DNA of 64,000 bases from Polytrichum commune (GCA_950295325.1 OX485806.1:53997169-54061168); one strand, 5' to 3'. Positions 46,066 to 56,058 are shown, counted from the stretch's first letter. The notes: a model not told the origin generated them from the letters alone. Numbers and translations are program-made.

Positions 46066-47562
46066 CATGAGCCCAAAATGAGTGCTCATATTGGTTTTAT
46101 GTTTAGAATTTATTTAGAATTGCATTTGGAGTGTTATTGAAACAATCAAAAGTATAAAAAAAAGTGAGGCTTGGTTTGGTTTATGTTTTAGGCCTTAAGC
46201 CCATTTTGTGTGGTTAATTAGAGGCTTAGTGACATTAAGGAGTATTTGGTTAGGTGTGTAGTATTTGATGAAGCAAGGGGAAGGGCCTTGGACTTTAATG
46301 TTTGAATTAGAACATGCTCTTGTTGGTTTAGAGGGTGAGGATTTAGTGGATAGGATAAGGTCCTACTAAGTAGGAGAAGGTTAAGGGGCTTGTGGTCTTG
46401 GGTGCCCTCTCCTCCTCCTCCTCTCTTCTCTTCATTTTCTCTCTCTTCTTCCTCTTCTTCCTCTCTCTCTCTCTCTCCCCCTCTTCTCTAGGATTTTGAG
46501 CTCTTAGAGCTAGAAAAAAATGTGTAATTAGTAAGGGGGTATTAGGGAAATTAGTGGAATTAGGTAGGAAAATTAGGTAGGGGGCTTTGGGGAATTAGTG
46601 GGATTAGGTAGAGGACCGAATGTGGGATTTGAAGGCAGTTGGTCTAAGGGCCTGAATCTGGTTGAGGCAACTGGTCTAAGACCGAATGGGGATTTGAAGG
46701 CAGTTGGTCTAAGGGCCTGAATCTAGTTAAAGGCAACTGGTTAGGACCGAATGGAGGATTTGAAGGTGGCTGGGCTAAGGGCATGAATCTGGTTGAGGCA
46801 GCTGGTCTAAGACCGAATGTGGGATTTGAAGGCAGTTGGTCTAAGGGCCTGAATCTGGTTCGAGGCAGCTGGTTAGGACCGAATGGAGGATTTGAAGGTG
46901 GTTGGGCTAAGGGCCTGAATCTGGTTGAGGCAGCTGGTCTAAGACCGAATGTGGGATTTGAAGGCAGTTGGTCTAAGGGCTTGAATCTGGTTCGAGGCAG
47001 CTGGTTAGGACCGCATGGAGGATTCGAAGGTGGCTGGGCTAAGGGCCTAAATCTGGTTCAAGGCAGCTGGTTAGGACTGAATGGAGGATTTGAAGGTGGT
47101 TGGGCTAAGGGCCTGAATCTGGTTGAGGCAGCTGGTTAGGACCGAATGTGGGATTTGACGGTGGCTGGCTAAGGGGTGAGACCAAAGTGGTGTAGGGGGG
47201 AGGAACTAATGGTATCTACTAGCTTATGTTTAGTTAGTAAATTAGTTATTACATAATATTTATTTAGGTAGATAGCTCATTAGCAAGTTAGGTGAACACC
47301 GGCATTAGCAGGTGGTATTAGGGGGTGGACTTGTGGTTGTGTTGTGTGGAATTGTAAGGGAGGGAGTCAATAGTGCCATAATAGAAAAGAGTGTTTCTTA
47401 ACACTTGTAATCTTGTTGTGGAATAAATTGGGGTACCTACCAATGATGTGAGATGCAATGGAAGTTAATGGCATTGGGATGATTTAGCTAGGCTAGCATG
47501 AATGTGATCCCCATGCCTTCACCTGGACTAGGATGCTTAAGTATGGGTGGTTTGGCCTCACA
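46066..47562 (-). mobile_element. 1497-bp LTR-like insertion with minisatellite
   Basis: It interrupts the integrase reading after FVGPIDP. A perfect 5-bp duplication CATGG flanks it (46061-46065 and 47563-47567). On the minus strand it opens TGTGAGGCCAAA and its far end is the near-complement (CATGAGCCCAAA read inward), so the expected CA end appears mutated. It contains a CT-rich tract (46405-46490) and a tandem array, and no protein of its own. Confidence 0.8.
46610..47185. repeat. Minisatellite, ~65-70 bp unit
   Basis: About eight units of GACCGAATG(T/G)(G/A)GGATTTGAAGG, then TGG(T/G)CTAAGGGCCTGAATCTGGTT and AGGCAGCTGGT. The 118-codon ORF at 46783-47139 (repeating GFEGGWAKGLNLV) is produced by the repeat and is not a gene. 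Confidence 0.9.
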
Positions 47563-47567
47563 CATGG

Positions 47568-48098
47568 GATCGATGGGACCGACAAAATTGATTCCCCACT
47601 TCTCGAACGATGCTAATGGTATGATGGGTGTTAACGGCCAGTGATTGCGGAATGATGGTGCTCCAATACGTTGGCATTGGTCACATCTTCCAATGAAATC
47701 CTTCACATCTCGGTTGATGTACAGCCACCAGTATCCGGATGACCGGATCCGGTTGATCGTGGTGACGGCTGCAAAATGGCCTCCTGACAAACCCCATGCA
47801 GCGCCCTCACGACTTGTTTCCTCTACGACTTCTCGAGACAGCGCCTGAGTTAGTCATCCGGCCCCATCCGGAAAAGGATCCCTTTGATCAAGGTGAAGGG
47901 AACTACCTTGGTCTGGAACACCATCTTCTCCTCTCGCGACATTCCGGTTGGATATTTTTTCCCTGTGAGATATCCAATGATATCCTCAAACTTGGAAGGC
48001 TCTCTTCCGGAGAGGTGGAAGACTGGTGCTTCTTCCGGGAACTTCTCCGGAACCTTCTCCGGAACCTCATCCGGAAACTCATCCGGAACTGGTGACAC
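47568..48098 (-). pseudogene. Gypsy linker and integrase zinc-finger region
   Basis: From 48098 the reading is Glu/Pro-rich (PDEVPEKVPEKFPEE), then FHLSGREPSKFEDIIGYL and FTLIKGILFRMGPDD, a stop, and a segment with LSGGHFAAVTTINRIRSSGY, IGRCDQCQR and WGINFVGPIDP near 47580. GGHF and CxxC are the ligand positions of the HHCC finger; the second His is not evident. The reading stops at the 1497-bp insertion. The Pro-Glu repeat is longer than in most gypsy linkers. Confidence 0.85.
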
Positions 48099-48125
48099 AA
48101 TGTTCGAGACTACTTCTGGGCCTCT

Positions 48126-48675
48126 CTAACGAGACAAGTAGTTTGCATTGGAATTGGTTTTTCCGGGTTTTACCACAACCTCGTAATTGAACTCCTGGAG
48201 TAGAAGGATCCACCTGGCAATCCGTCCAGAAAGATTCGGTTTATTTACCATGTACTTTAGGGAATCGTGATCAGTATGAAACACGATCCGGTAACCCAGT
48301 AGATAATGCCGGAACTTTTTACAGGCGTATACCACGGCCAGTACTTCTCTCTCCGTGGTGGTGTAATTCCGCTCCGTAGGACTCATCTGCCGGCTGGCAT
48401 AGTAAATGGGTTTCTCCCTCCGGTCCTCCTGATATTACCATAGTATGGCCCCGAGGCACCATCCGGAAGCGTCGAGGGTGACGTGGAATTCCCGCTCCCA
48501 ATCCGGCGAAGATAAAACCGGTGCCGTAGTCAAAGCTTTCTTTAGCTCCTCAAATGCCTCGTGCCTCCGATCCGTCCAGACGAAGTCCGTTTCCCTTTTT
48601 AGAAGTTCCGTCAGGGGCGTAGCTACCTTAGCATAGCAGATTATGAATCTCCAGTAGTATCCCACGCACCCAAGG
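48126..48675 (-). pseudogene. Gypsy RT connection and RNase H
   Basis: The minus reading resumes directly next to solo LTR copy 4 with GCVGYYWRFI, then LTELLKRETDFVWTD, FEELKKALTTAPVLSSPDW, FHVTLDASGWCLGAIL (first RNase H Asp), YTTTEREVLAVVYACKKFRH (catalytic Glu) and FHTDHDSLKYM (second Asp). It ends near NANYLSR. One frame change near 48430 separates two open stretches. The RNase H acidic residues seen are conserved. Confidence 0.9.
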
Positions 48676-49639
48676 TGTTGCGCACCTCTCCATGAGGAAT
48701 GCCCGAAACACCATGGGCACAAAGGGGACCCTGGAGTGACACCCGTGACTTCTGGCGCCGTTGGTGAGAGGGCCCAAGTGATCCTAGTGTGGGCGAGGGC
48801 CCCGGGCGTTGGGAACGCCTCCCACCCACGGAGACTAAGAGGCACAAGGGTAAGGCCAACAGCTATGCGTAGCTCATGGCGTGGTGATTCTAGAATGCTC
48901 AAGAACACCTCAATCGAAGGTGTGAGCTAGGAGTTATGGCAATTTGAGTGGGGCGCTGTCCCGGGACAGCGCCCTGGTACAGCAGTGCCTGGGAGTGATT
49001 CCCGGGCCTGACAAGGTTCAAACAGGCATTACTTCCCCAAGACTTGCCCAAATGGGGCAAGTAAGGAGTTCATCGGTATCTACGTGAAGCGTAGATGAGG
49101 ATGGAGTGGTTGGTTTTTGGAATCAAGGAAGTTATGATGGTCTGAAGCTGCTAGGGGTTTCTAGGCCCAGCAGCTAAGGGAAAATGTCTACTTGGCCCCA
49201 ACTCTTGGTAGAGAGACAAGAGGTCTCTTGACAGTGGGGTAGGGGCCCTGCGTAGAGTCCTAGAGGCTTATATGGGTGAGGTGGTGTGGCCTCACCCATC
49301 CGAGGCCGAACGGCACAGCCTCCATGGGCATTGGCCCAATGTGAGGCCATAGTTGCCTAGTATGGTTTGGGTTGTTGTCGTATTGCTCCGGCAACGCGAT
49401 GATCAACATGGGATTGGATTTCCATGGACGGAAGTCCACATCTAGGAATGGGTTACCGATTAAGGGGTGAGTCCCAAAAGAGCAAAGTAGGAGAGTTGGT
49501 TCCCTCCTATGAACTATATGGTCCGGGGTAGGAGGAGCTAACCATTGGCATGGCGGAATGCGAAGGGTTAGCGCTCGTAACCTTTGCTAGAATTAAAAAT
49601 TGGCAAGATTGTCAAGGGGGGTTAGCAAGGGTTGCGACA
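48676..49639 (+). mobile_element. Solo LTR, family 'TGTCGC', copy 4
   Basis: 964 bp, opening TGTTGCGCACCTCTCC and closing GGGTTGCGACA, with a perfect duplication CAAGG (48671-48675 and 49640-49644). It lies between the RT thumb (TTVREVWGFL) and GCVGYYWRFI, which join when it is removed. Confidence 0.93.
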
Positions 49640-50055
49640 CAAGGAATCCCCAAACTTCCCGGACCGTCGTGGGAGCTAAAATAGCTAAAATAACTCTGAC
49701 TCTGTCCGAGTCTACCTCTAATCCCTGATTACTGACCACATGTCCTAGTAGGACCCCGGATTCCATCCCTAGGAAGCATTTCCCGGGTGTAATTTTAATC
49801 TGGTTTCTCGGCATCGTTGAAAGGTCTTCCGGAGGAACTGGTGGTGTTCCATCCGAAGACTAAAAACTGCAAAGTCATCTATAAATACCTCTAGGAAGTG
49901 TCTTAAGAAATCCTTAAAAATATCCATCATGAGTCTTTGGAACGTACCGGGAGCGTTGCACAGTCCGAAGGCCATCCGGTTAAAGGCGAACGTTCCCCAC
50001 TCGGTGGTGAAAGTCGTCTTTAGTTGGTCTCCTTTCTGGATGAAGACCTGGTTGT
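49640..50055 (-). pseudogene. Gypsy reverse transcriptase, C-terminal half
   Basis: From the 50056 boundary the minus reading runs NQVFIQKGDQLKTTFTTEWG, FAFNRMAFGLCNAPGTFQRL, then VFIDDFAVFS with the catalytic Asp-Asp intact, and continues with PGKCFLGMESGVLLGHVVS and REVWGFL. One frame change occurs near 49800. The upstream half lies beyond the 2848-bp insertion. Confidence 0.92.
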
Positions 50056-50672
50056 TGTGGGAGCCCAATATTCTACGAAAATACGGAAATATGGAAATAC
50101 GGATCCATTTTCCATATTTTACCCTGCTCATATAGGGATAATAGGGTCTCTTAGGTTAAAATTAAATATACTAGGAAATAAGGCGTTCTAAATCCGCCTC
50201 GCACGATAAAAATGACAAAAAGGGGTATTATTACCGGTCCGGCAAAATGGATTAAGGGAGACCGTTTGATCAATGGTCCGGACCGCTGGTCCGGACCTAG
50301 TAATGGTTACGCCAAGATTAACCAACGGTCCGGAAATGGCGATTACAACAGACTTATGACAGTTGGGGGAAAACCGTCGAAAAACGGTTGGCAACCGTTT
50401 TCCGTTAAACACTAACGATAACAGGGGGAAGGATATTTAAGGGTCCCTTCCTTCTCCTCCCCACTTTTTGCAAGAAAAAAAAAATTGTTGAGAGATTGAG
50501 TGGTGAGGCTGTTTTTTTGTCCGAGCCGCCAGCAATTGGATTGCTGGGACTCCGTAATTTCTAGTCACCGGCAGTTGGCTTGCCGGGACTCCGTAGCAGT
50601 TGAGCGGAAGAGAGGGAATCCGGAGGGGAGAGAATTTCCGTGGTTGAGACCGAAGTTGGGAGAAGTAGGAAA

Positions 50673-51540
50673 ATGCTGGAAGCACGGGAAGAGGATCGAA
50701 GGGAACCCATCCCGGTTCCGCTCAAAGCCCTCATCCCTGCAATTCCGAGGGAGGATGGGGAGCTGCAGGAGCTAGCGGAGGATCTTCGGGTTATGGGTTG
50801 CGCGGGGTTGCTCCCCAAACCTTGGAACCTCCGAGCGGAAGATACCCTCCGGGAGTTCAAGTTCGAGAGAGGTAATCAGTGGCTATGGACCAAGAGGAAG
50901 GATCCAGATAGTTGGACTCCAGATGTTTGGAATAGGGTCTACGGGTTTCCGAGGGGAATTGCAGAGGGATGGCCGGCCGTCGCGATGGCCTGTTCGCCGG
51001 AAAGTTTAGAGGGGACGCGGACCCGAAGGACAGCTTCCACCCCGGGAACTGCCGGAACCTTAGAGAGCGGAGAGTATTAGAGTTCCTCCTGCCCATCCTT
51101 AACCCAGACAAGCCTAAGCGGATTAGCCTTACCATGGTTAACACCCTGTTTGGTGCTATGTCCAGAGTCCGGCCCGTGAATTGGGGGTTGATAATTCAAG
51201 AAAAAGCAGGGCGGGCCCTCCCCCATATAGGCCGGAAACCCTCCTTCCTCTCCCCCTTCATTATGCACCTCTATCAGCACTTTGACTGCATCACGGCCGA
51301 GGAGGAGGACATGCTGACGATTGCAGCGGATGAGGTCACCTACAAGCTCCATCCAGGTTCCGAAACACCGCGGACCGAAGGAGCAGCGGACTAGGAGGAT
51401 GAGATTGCCCCTTCCCCAAACATGAGGAGGATGCTTACACGGCTACAGAAGGCCTCGCCGGGAGGGGGTTCATCCGCCGTCAGTGGACTCGGCAGCCATT
51501 CGAAGGAGGGAGCAGCTCAGAAGAAGCACCGCTCTTCTTA
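50673..51540 (+). pseudogene. LTR-encoded ORF, second copy (coiled coil deleted)
   Basis: Begins MLEAREEDRREPIPV at 50673 and continues MGCAGLLPKPWNLRAEDTL and WTPDVWNRVYGFPRG. It changes frame near 50970 (DGLFAGKFRGDADPK, HPGNCRN), then RPVNWGLIIQE, HIGRKPSFLSPFIMHLYQH and EEEDMLTIAADEV. A TAG near 51393 precedes EDEIAPSPNMRRML and the KKHRSS end at 51540. Compared with the copy at 44613-41532 the coiled-coil and Pro/Arg segment is missing. Both copies keep the same reading over most of the core, suggesting past protein-level constraint. Confidence 0.75.
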
Positions 51541-51739
51541 GCTTAAGATGGTAGTTAGATTAGTTAGGCAGAATAGAGGTAGGAAGATAGGACTTAGGAG
51601 TTTTTGAAGATGAGGAATAAAATTTTCCCTTGGGTTTTGTCAGCGGAAAATCCGGATCTTGATCCGGGAAATCCGGGAGGTCGGAAGCAGTTAGGGTTTT
51701 CTTAGCGGCGGCCGCCTGGGCCGCCGCCCTCAGGTTAGG

Positions 51740-51830
51740 GATTTTGGGCCTCTACTTAAGGCTGAATAAGGAGTTGGAGAAGGGTTTCTTCTCCATTGTT
51801 GTATTTTGATTGCTCCTACTCTAATAAACT
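51740..51830 (+). promoter_or_regulatory. Putative LTR promoter / poly(A) region
   Basis: TACTTAAGGCTGAATAAGGAG followed by TCTAATAAACTC is conserved between this LTR and the 3' LTR (minus, about 41309-41233). It would put the U3/R boundary after the ORF, so the ORF is in U3. The assignment rests on conservation and position only. Confidence 0.4.
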
Positions 51831-52908
51831 CTTTGATCTCTCACTCCTTGACTGTCCTTGCTTGATTTTGCATACGAATGATTCTGATATTGTTAGCGGA
51901 GAAGAGAGAGCATGAGGGGATAGGAGTTCCGGATAGGGCATAGAAGAGGAGAACCGGATCAGAACTAGTTATTGCCTTGCGGATCCTCTCTGTGTGTAGT
52001 GGGAGGGAAACCTCACTATTCCGAATGGTTGAGTAACGTCTAGGTGGGATAGCCGCTGGGAGGATTGGGTGAGATCCGGAAGGGATCCGGACTTACGCCA
52101 ATCTGATCTTCTGAAGAGGTCCCACCGCCCTTAGATGGACCAATCCGGAAAGTGGTACGGATCGCCCAGTTAGCTCGGATTGAGTACAGTCCAAGGTAGT
52201 GGTAGCCGGATCGATCCATCGGAAGGAGGCGGGAAGGACCAGAACAGTTAGGATTCCGGGTCGGAGGCCATCTCCGGAGAGTAGTGGGGAGGAGACCTCA
52301 TTGTTTCGGATGTCTGGGTAACGTCTAGGTGAGATAGCCGTGGGGAGGACTGGGTAAAGATCCGAAAGGGATCTGGACTTGCGCCAATCTGATCTTCTGA
52401 AGAGGTCTCACCGCTTGTGGACGGGACAATCCGGAAAATGGTACGGATCACCCACTTATCCCGTCGAATCATATCTCCGGGTGGAATCTGGAATACTCCG
52501 ATCGTTGTAGCCCTAAGACATAACCCAGATCTCCCTGTGTGACCTGCCAAAACGGATTTGGCCAATCCGGATTGGTTGTGAGGGAATATCCGGATCCTAA
52601 CCTTATAAGGGACGCCTTCACCGGAAGAAACCACCTATTCTAGAGGGTAGAACGTAGAGGGATAAATCTGGATCATAGGGGTGAGTAAGTATTATAATTA
52701 GGACCTAGAGATACAATCTGGAAAGGCAAATTCTGGGGGTTTCCGGAAATTCGGCTAAGGAGTGGAAAATAAGTGAGTACGGGGAGTTCCCAACCTCCTA
52801 CACTTCACAGAATCCCTAGACAATACTAGGGTCATCCGGACAAAACCGGATTAGGCACTTAAAAACGCCAATCCGGATATTTTGGTGTTCGTGTGTCCCC
52901 ACAGTTGT

Positions 52909-53137
52909 ATCCGGAAAATTTGTCTAGGAAGCTATAGCACTCATATCCGGAGACATGATCTAGAATGATATCCGTGAATGGTAGAGGGAAATAGTCATTT
53001 TTCGTAGCTGCATTCAACTTCCGGAAATCCTGGCAGACCAAGATCTTCACTTTCCTATCCGCCCCGACCTTCTTGGGCACGACAACAATGGGGGAGACCC
53101 ATTCGGAGTTGCTCACCGGATAGATGAAGCCAACCTT
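52909..53137 (-). pseudogene. Gypsy reverse transcriptase, N-terminal half
   Basis: Minus reading: KVGFIYPVSNSEWVSPIVVV, PKKVGADRKVKI, VCQDFRKLNAATKNDYFPLP, DHVSGYECYSFLDKFSGYN. The first catalytic Asp (FLDxFSGY) is present. It is open up to both bounding insertions. Confidence 0.92.
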
Positions 53138-53141
53138 CAGA

Positions 53142-54221
53142 CATGGGGAGGCCACTCAGTAGGATTTTTGTGTACTACGTGTGGCGGAGGGATATTTGTT
53201 TAGGGGCTATTTCCCTCCAAGGCACAAATTAAAAGCTTCCTATAATTACATAATATTCTAAAATGGCCTATTTTTTTGTACCCTACCATTACTTATAATG
53301 CCCATGTCATTGAAATTTTTTGTAGTTTATATTCCTTTTAATTAAAAAAACTGAATTTAAGAATGTATGCAATGCAAAAGTGATGGGAAAAGGATGGCAA
53401 CAAAAAAATATAAAAATTACGTACCATTGCAAAAACCAAGTACAAAAACTTAAAGTGAAAATACAAAAAGAAGACTTAGGATGGAACACAACATGATTGA
53501 GTGTGTGTTTACAAACACAACAAGATTGTGTGTGTGTTCACAAACACAACACCCGCTCCATAAAAATCCTTTATTCAAAATCACTTTACATGCTAGTGAA
53601 GACCAAAACCATATAGTGTGAAACACTTTAAGCTTGGTCATAAATCTTATATAGTTCGTTCTGTCACAAACTTGGATAGTTGCTCTGAATCATTCCTATC
53701 AAGAGTGTACACCTCATTTGTAGAATTGTAGCTCATGGTTACCGTAGATATAATGCAATCTACATCAATCCATTTGCTATCCGTGTGATCATACTTAAAT
53801 TTGTTACGGCCTGGATATTTTCTATAATATTGCAACATTACTTCGATGTGGGAATTATTAGGATTTCTCCTCCTTGATTCTTCCGTTCGAGCAAGGAGGT
53901 CAACCGCTTGCCAAAGTACTCCAAATTGTTTCCCATTGCGCCGCCGCATAGCCTGCACCCTACCCACCCACCATGAATTGGAATCTACTCCGTTCAATAT
54001 GTTAGTAGCATTTCCAACTTTAACATCTGTCATTGAACGTCCCCTTTTTTGTTTGGCAGCGGATTTTATAATTGACAATAGTATTGTTGTGCTCCGTTAT
54101 GTACTTTTAATGGACCCTTCATTATTTGGAATTCTTTTATAATTTTTATGTCAAATGATTTTAATCCTCCCTATATTATGCCGCACGTCGTTTTTAAAAT
54201 GCACTAGGTGACCTCCCCGTG
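53142..54221 (-). mobile_element. 1080-bp TIR element, 'CACGGGG' family, member 1
   Basis: Ends CATGGGGAGGCCACTCAGT (left) and CACGGGGAGGTCACCTAGT (right, inverted). Partial matching (ACGTG(T/C)GGC) extends to about 50 bp. A perfect 8-bp duplication CCTTCAGA occurs at 53134-53141 and 54222-54229. Eight-base duplications and CA-GGG ends suggest hAT, but the TIR is not a textbook hAT end. It carries a 143-codon ORF on the minus strand and no transposase. Confidence 0.9.
53647..54078 (-). CDS. Uncharacterised 143-codon ORF inside the TIR element
   Basis: The frame is intact from Met to stop. It has a basic N-terminus (SAAKQKRGRSM), then SWWVGRVQAMRRRNGKQFGV, a hydrophilic stretch, EVMLQYYRKYPGRNKFKYDH, SKWIDVDCIISTVTMSYNS and VYTLDRNDSEQLSKFV. 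The aromatic-rich WWVGRV / KWIDV pattern is loosely like small beta-barrel readers (BAH- or Tudor-like), but no family is recognised with confidence. It fills 40 percent of a 1080-bp non-autonomous element, so it is either a captured host fragment or an element gene. Expression is unknown. Confidence 0.45.
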   Translation of the reverse strand: MSIIKSAAKQKRGRSMTDVKVGNATNILNGVDSNSWWVGRVQAMRRRNGKQFGVLWQAVDLLARTEESRRRNPNNSHIEVMLQYYRKYPGRNKFKYDHTDSKWIDVDCIISTVTMSYNSTNEVYTLDRNDSEQLSKFVTERTI

Positions 54222-54444
54222 CCTTCAGAAGGCTGTCAATTTCCTCTTTCACCATCAGTGAATACTTTGGATTCAACCGGTATTGCCTTTGCTTTTCCGG
54301 GGCGGATCCGTCAATGAGGTCGATGTGGTGTTGTCCTAGTTCGGGAGGGATGCCTCGTAAGTCAGCCGGACCCCATGCAAATACGTCTGAGTATTCCAAT
54401 CCAAGGCCCTTACCTACACTAAACCCACCTACTTTGGGACTCAC
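54222..54444 (-). pseudogene. Gypsy RT leader segment
   Basis: The minus reading has LEYSDVFAWGPADLRGIPPE, HHIDLIDGSAPEKQRQYRLN and VKEEIDSLLK. This is the usual segment just before the RT palm, joining KVGFIYPVSN once the TIR element is removed. Upstream of 54444 homology stops in a poly-C run, so the element is truncated there. Confidence 0.88.
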
Positions 54445-55249
54445 TTGGGTTGCCCCTTCTTTGCCCCCCCCCCCCGTTAGGCTCCATTAACCTAACATGA
54501 CACATCTAGGTGAGACCTCAACGCTTCCACTAAGTTGTCTCGGTTGCAACCCCGAGATGGCTTTCCATTGTTAAGCCACGCCTCGATCGCACAGGGGTGA
54601 TGCCAAGTCCCGCCCGACTCGGTTCCCACTTTGCTTTTTCGAGACATGGGTTCATGACTCCCATGCGCCAACTCGCGTTAGCTCGCGGGTAGCACTTTTA
54701 TGAGCACACGCCATCACCTTGCCCCGCTCGGACAAACCCAAGGCTAAGAAGTTTCTCGGTTTTATCCAAGGCCCCTCCTAGCCATGGCCCCCAATTACTC
54801 GGCTTACCCAACCTAGTTTGGCATGTCTATTCCCCTTCTTCCACTAACCAAGCACAAGTACAAGACTAGGACCTCCTCACAAGCACAAGACTAAGACTAG
54901 TTTGGTGCTTCAGGCACTCCTCATGGAAAGGTGCGCGAAGGTTAGAGGAGGGACAACGGACACAATGGAGGCCTCCCGGCATCTAAACATTACTAGGGCA
55001 AGGTAATATACTGAGACCTCCCAGTTCGGGTCGATCGACCCAAACTTCTAGGGTCATTATCTTGTTGGCGTGGTTGTGTCCCCCTAGCTAGGAGGAACTA
55101 CACCCCCACCCCTAACCCCATGCCCATCACTTGTGCCCTTCGTGCCCCCCGCAATCCCTCTGTCTCCCTACGCCCGAGTACGCTCGACCTTGGTGGCCGC
55201 CTAAGACCCAATTTTCGGTGTTAAACTTCAACGGGGTCCTTGTCTAGTG
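54445..55249. other. No gene recognised; contains an LTR scrap
   Basis: GC-rich compared with the AT-rich flanks, beginning with a poly-C run (54465-54477). At 54901-54940 a 40-base piece matches the 5' end of the 'TGTCGC' LTR in inverted orientation (GGCACTCCTCATGGAAAGGTG). The rest has no recognisable protein. Confidence 0.5.
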
Positions 55250-55429
55250 CATGCATTGTCGAAGGCCCCCACGATGCCTTTCTGCAAGCCCGAGGATGCA
55301 AACTACGATGCCCCCCTGCGTACATCAAAAGCAAGCTAGTGTACCTCCAGCCGTGGTTTCGGCATTCTTACAGGTCACCCTATCGAAATGGTGGGTGATC
55401 GTATGGAGCTCCATGAAGTCCAAGAACAC

Positions 55430-56058
55430 CTAGACAGTTGTGGAGTTCATCTTCAAGGGCCTCCAACCCCCTTGTTTGGTCCTAGGATAGAAATTTTGTA
55501 GAATGTTATACACCCCCACGGCAGGGTTGTCAGGAAACCCAATAGCCCTACCGTAAATCAATATCTTAAGGTCTTGAAGCCAATTGTATGGGACCAGCAT
55601 CCCACTATGGTCGGTTGTCCCACTCGTGACAACACGCTCATGGTGGATGACAATGCTTCCAGAATAATTTTGAATCCGCCCTCCAACTTCATAGTTTGCC
55701 CTACGTGGACATCCGAGAAAGTCCAAAACTGCTTTGTCACATTATGCGGCGTCGGTGACCACACCGCGTCCGGAGGGATTTCATCCATTTGGATATGGAT
55801 GGATGAAACCCTTGGTTTTGTGGAGATGCTCCTAGGTGAGGAATCTCCTCCTTGGCTTGGCATTCTTGCCAAGTCAAGTGTTGTGAGTGAGTGTGTGGAG
55901 AGAGCTTGTGGGAGGTGAAGATTGCATGTGTTTGCAATAAATCTTGAGTTCTTCTCCATTTTTCTACACTCTTGGATTCTCCCGTGGTGGAGTGAAAGAT
56001 AGCTTGATTCATTGTGTGCTTTTGAAAAGAGATTAGAGCTCTTATGAGTGTTTGACAT
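55430..56058 (-). pseudogene. Unclassified minus-strand coding-like segment
   Basis: Two overlapping frames (56058-55558 and 55726-55430) can be read as one protein with a frame change near 55690: MDEIPPDAVWSPTPHNVTKQ, FWTFSDVHVGQTMKLEGG, then IQNYSGSIVIHHERVV, MLVPYNWLQDLKILIYGRAI and NPAVGVYNILQNFYPRTKQ. The composition looks coding, yet I recognise no family. It may be part of a retroelement or a decayed host gene. Confidence 0.3.

Larger units (their letters stand above)
50056..52903 (+). mobile_element. Solo LTR of the same gypsy family, inserted in opposite orientation
   Basis: 2848 bp with TGTGGGAGCCCAA at one end and GTGTCCCCACA at the other (TGTGGG/CCCACA), and a perfect duplication GTTGT (50051-50055 and 52904-52908). 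The excised host RT reads straight across SGYN and NQVFI. It is homologous to the 3' LTR at 45123-40870 (shared AAATAAGG(C/T)... CCGCCT block, ORF, TACTTAAGGCTGAATAAGGAG, AATAAA), so an LTR of this family landed in another copy. There are no internal LTRs or pol. Confidence 0.9.
40870..54444 (-). mobile_element. Ty3/gypsy retrotransposon with nested insertions
   Basis: On the minus strand the order is RT (three pieces), RNase H, linker, HHCC zinc finger and integrase core, integrase tail, polypurine tract, 3' LTR. RT before integrase marks Ty3/gypsy. Insertions at 53142-54221, 50056-52903, 48676-49639, 46066-47562 and, within the LTR, 41977-42950 split it; excising each rejoins the reading. 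Gag, protease and the 5' LTR are absent upstream of 54444, so the copy is 5'-truncated. Confidence 0.92.

Noticed and set aside
46783-47139. 118-codon ORF with repeating GFEGGWAKGLNLV
   Set aside because: It is the translation of a 65-70 bp minisatellite; the periodicity follows the DNA repeat and there is no other coding evidence.
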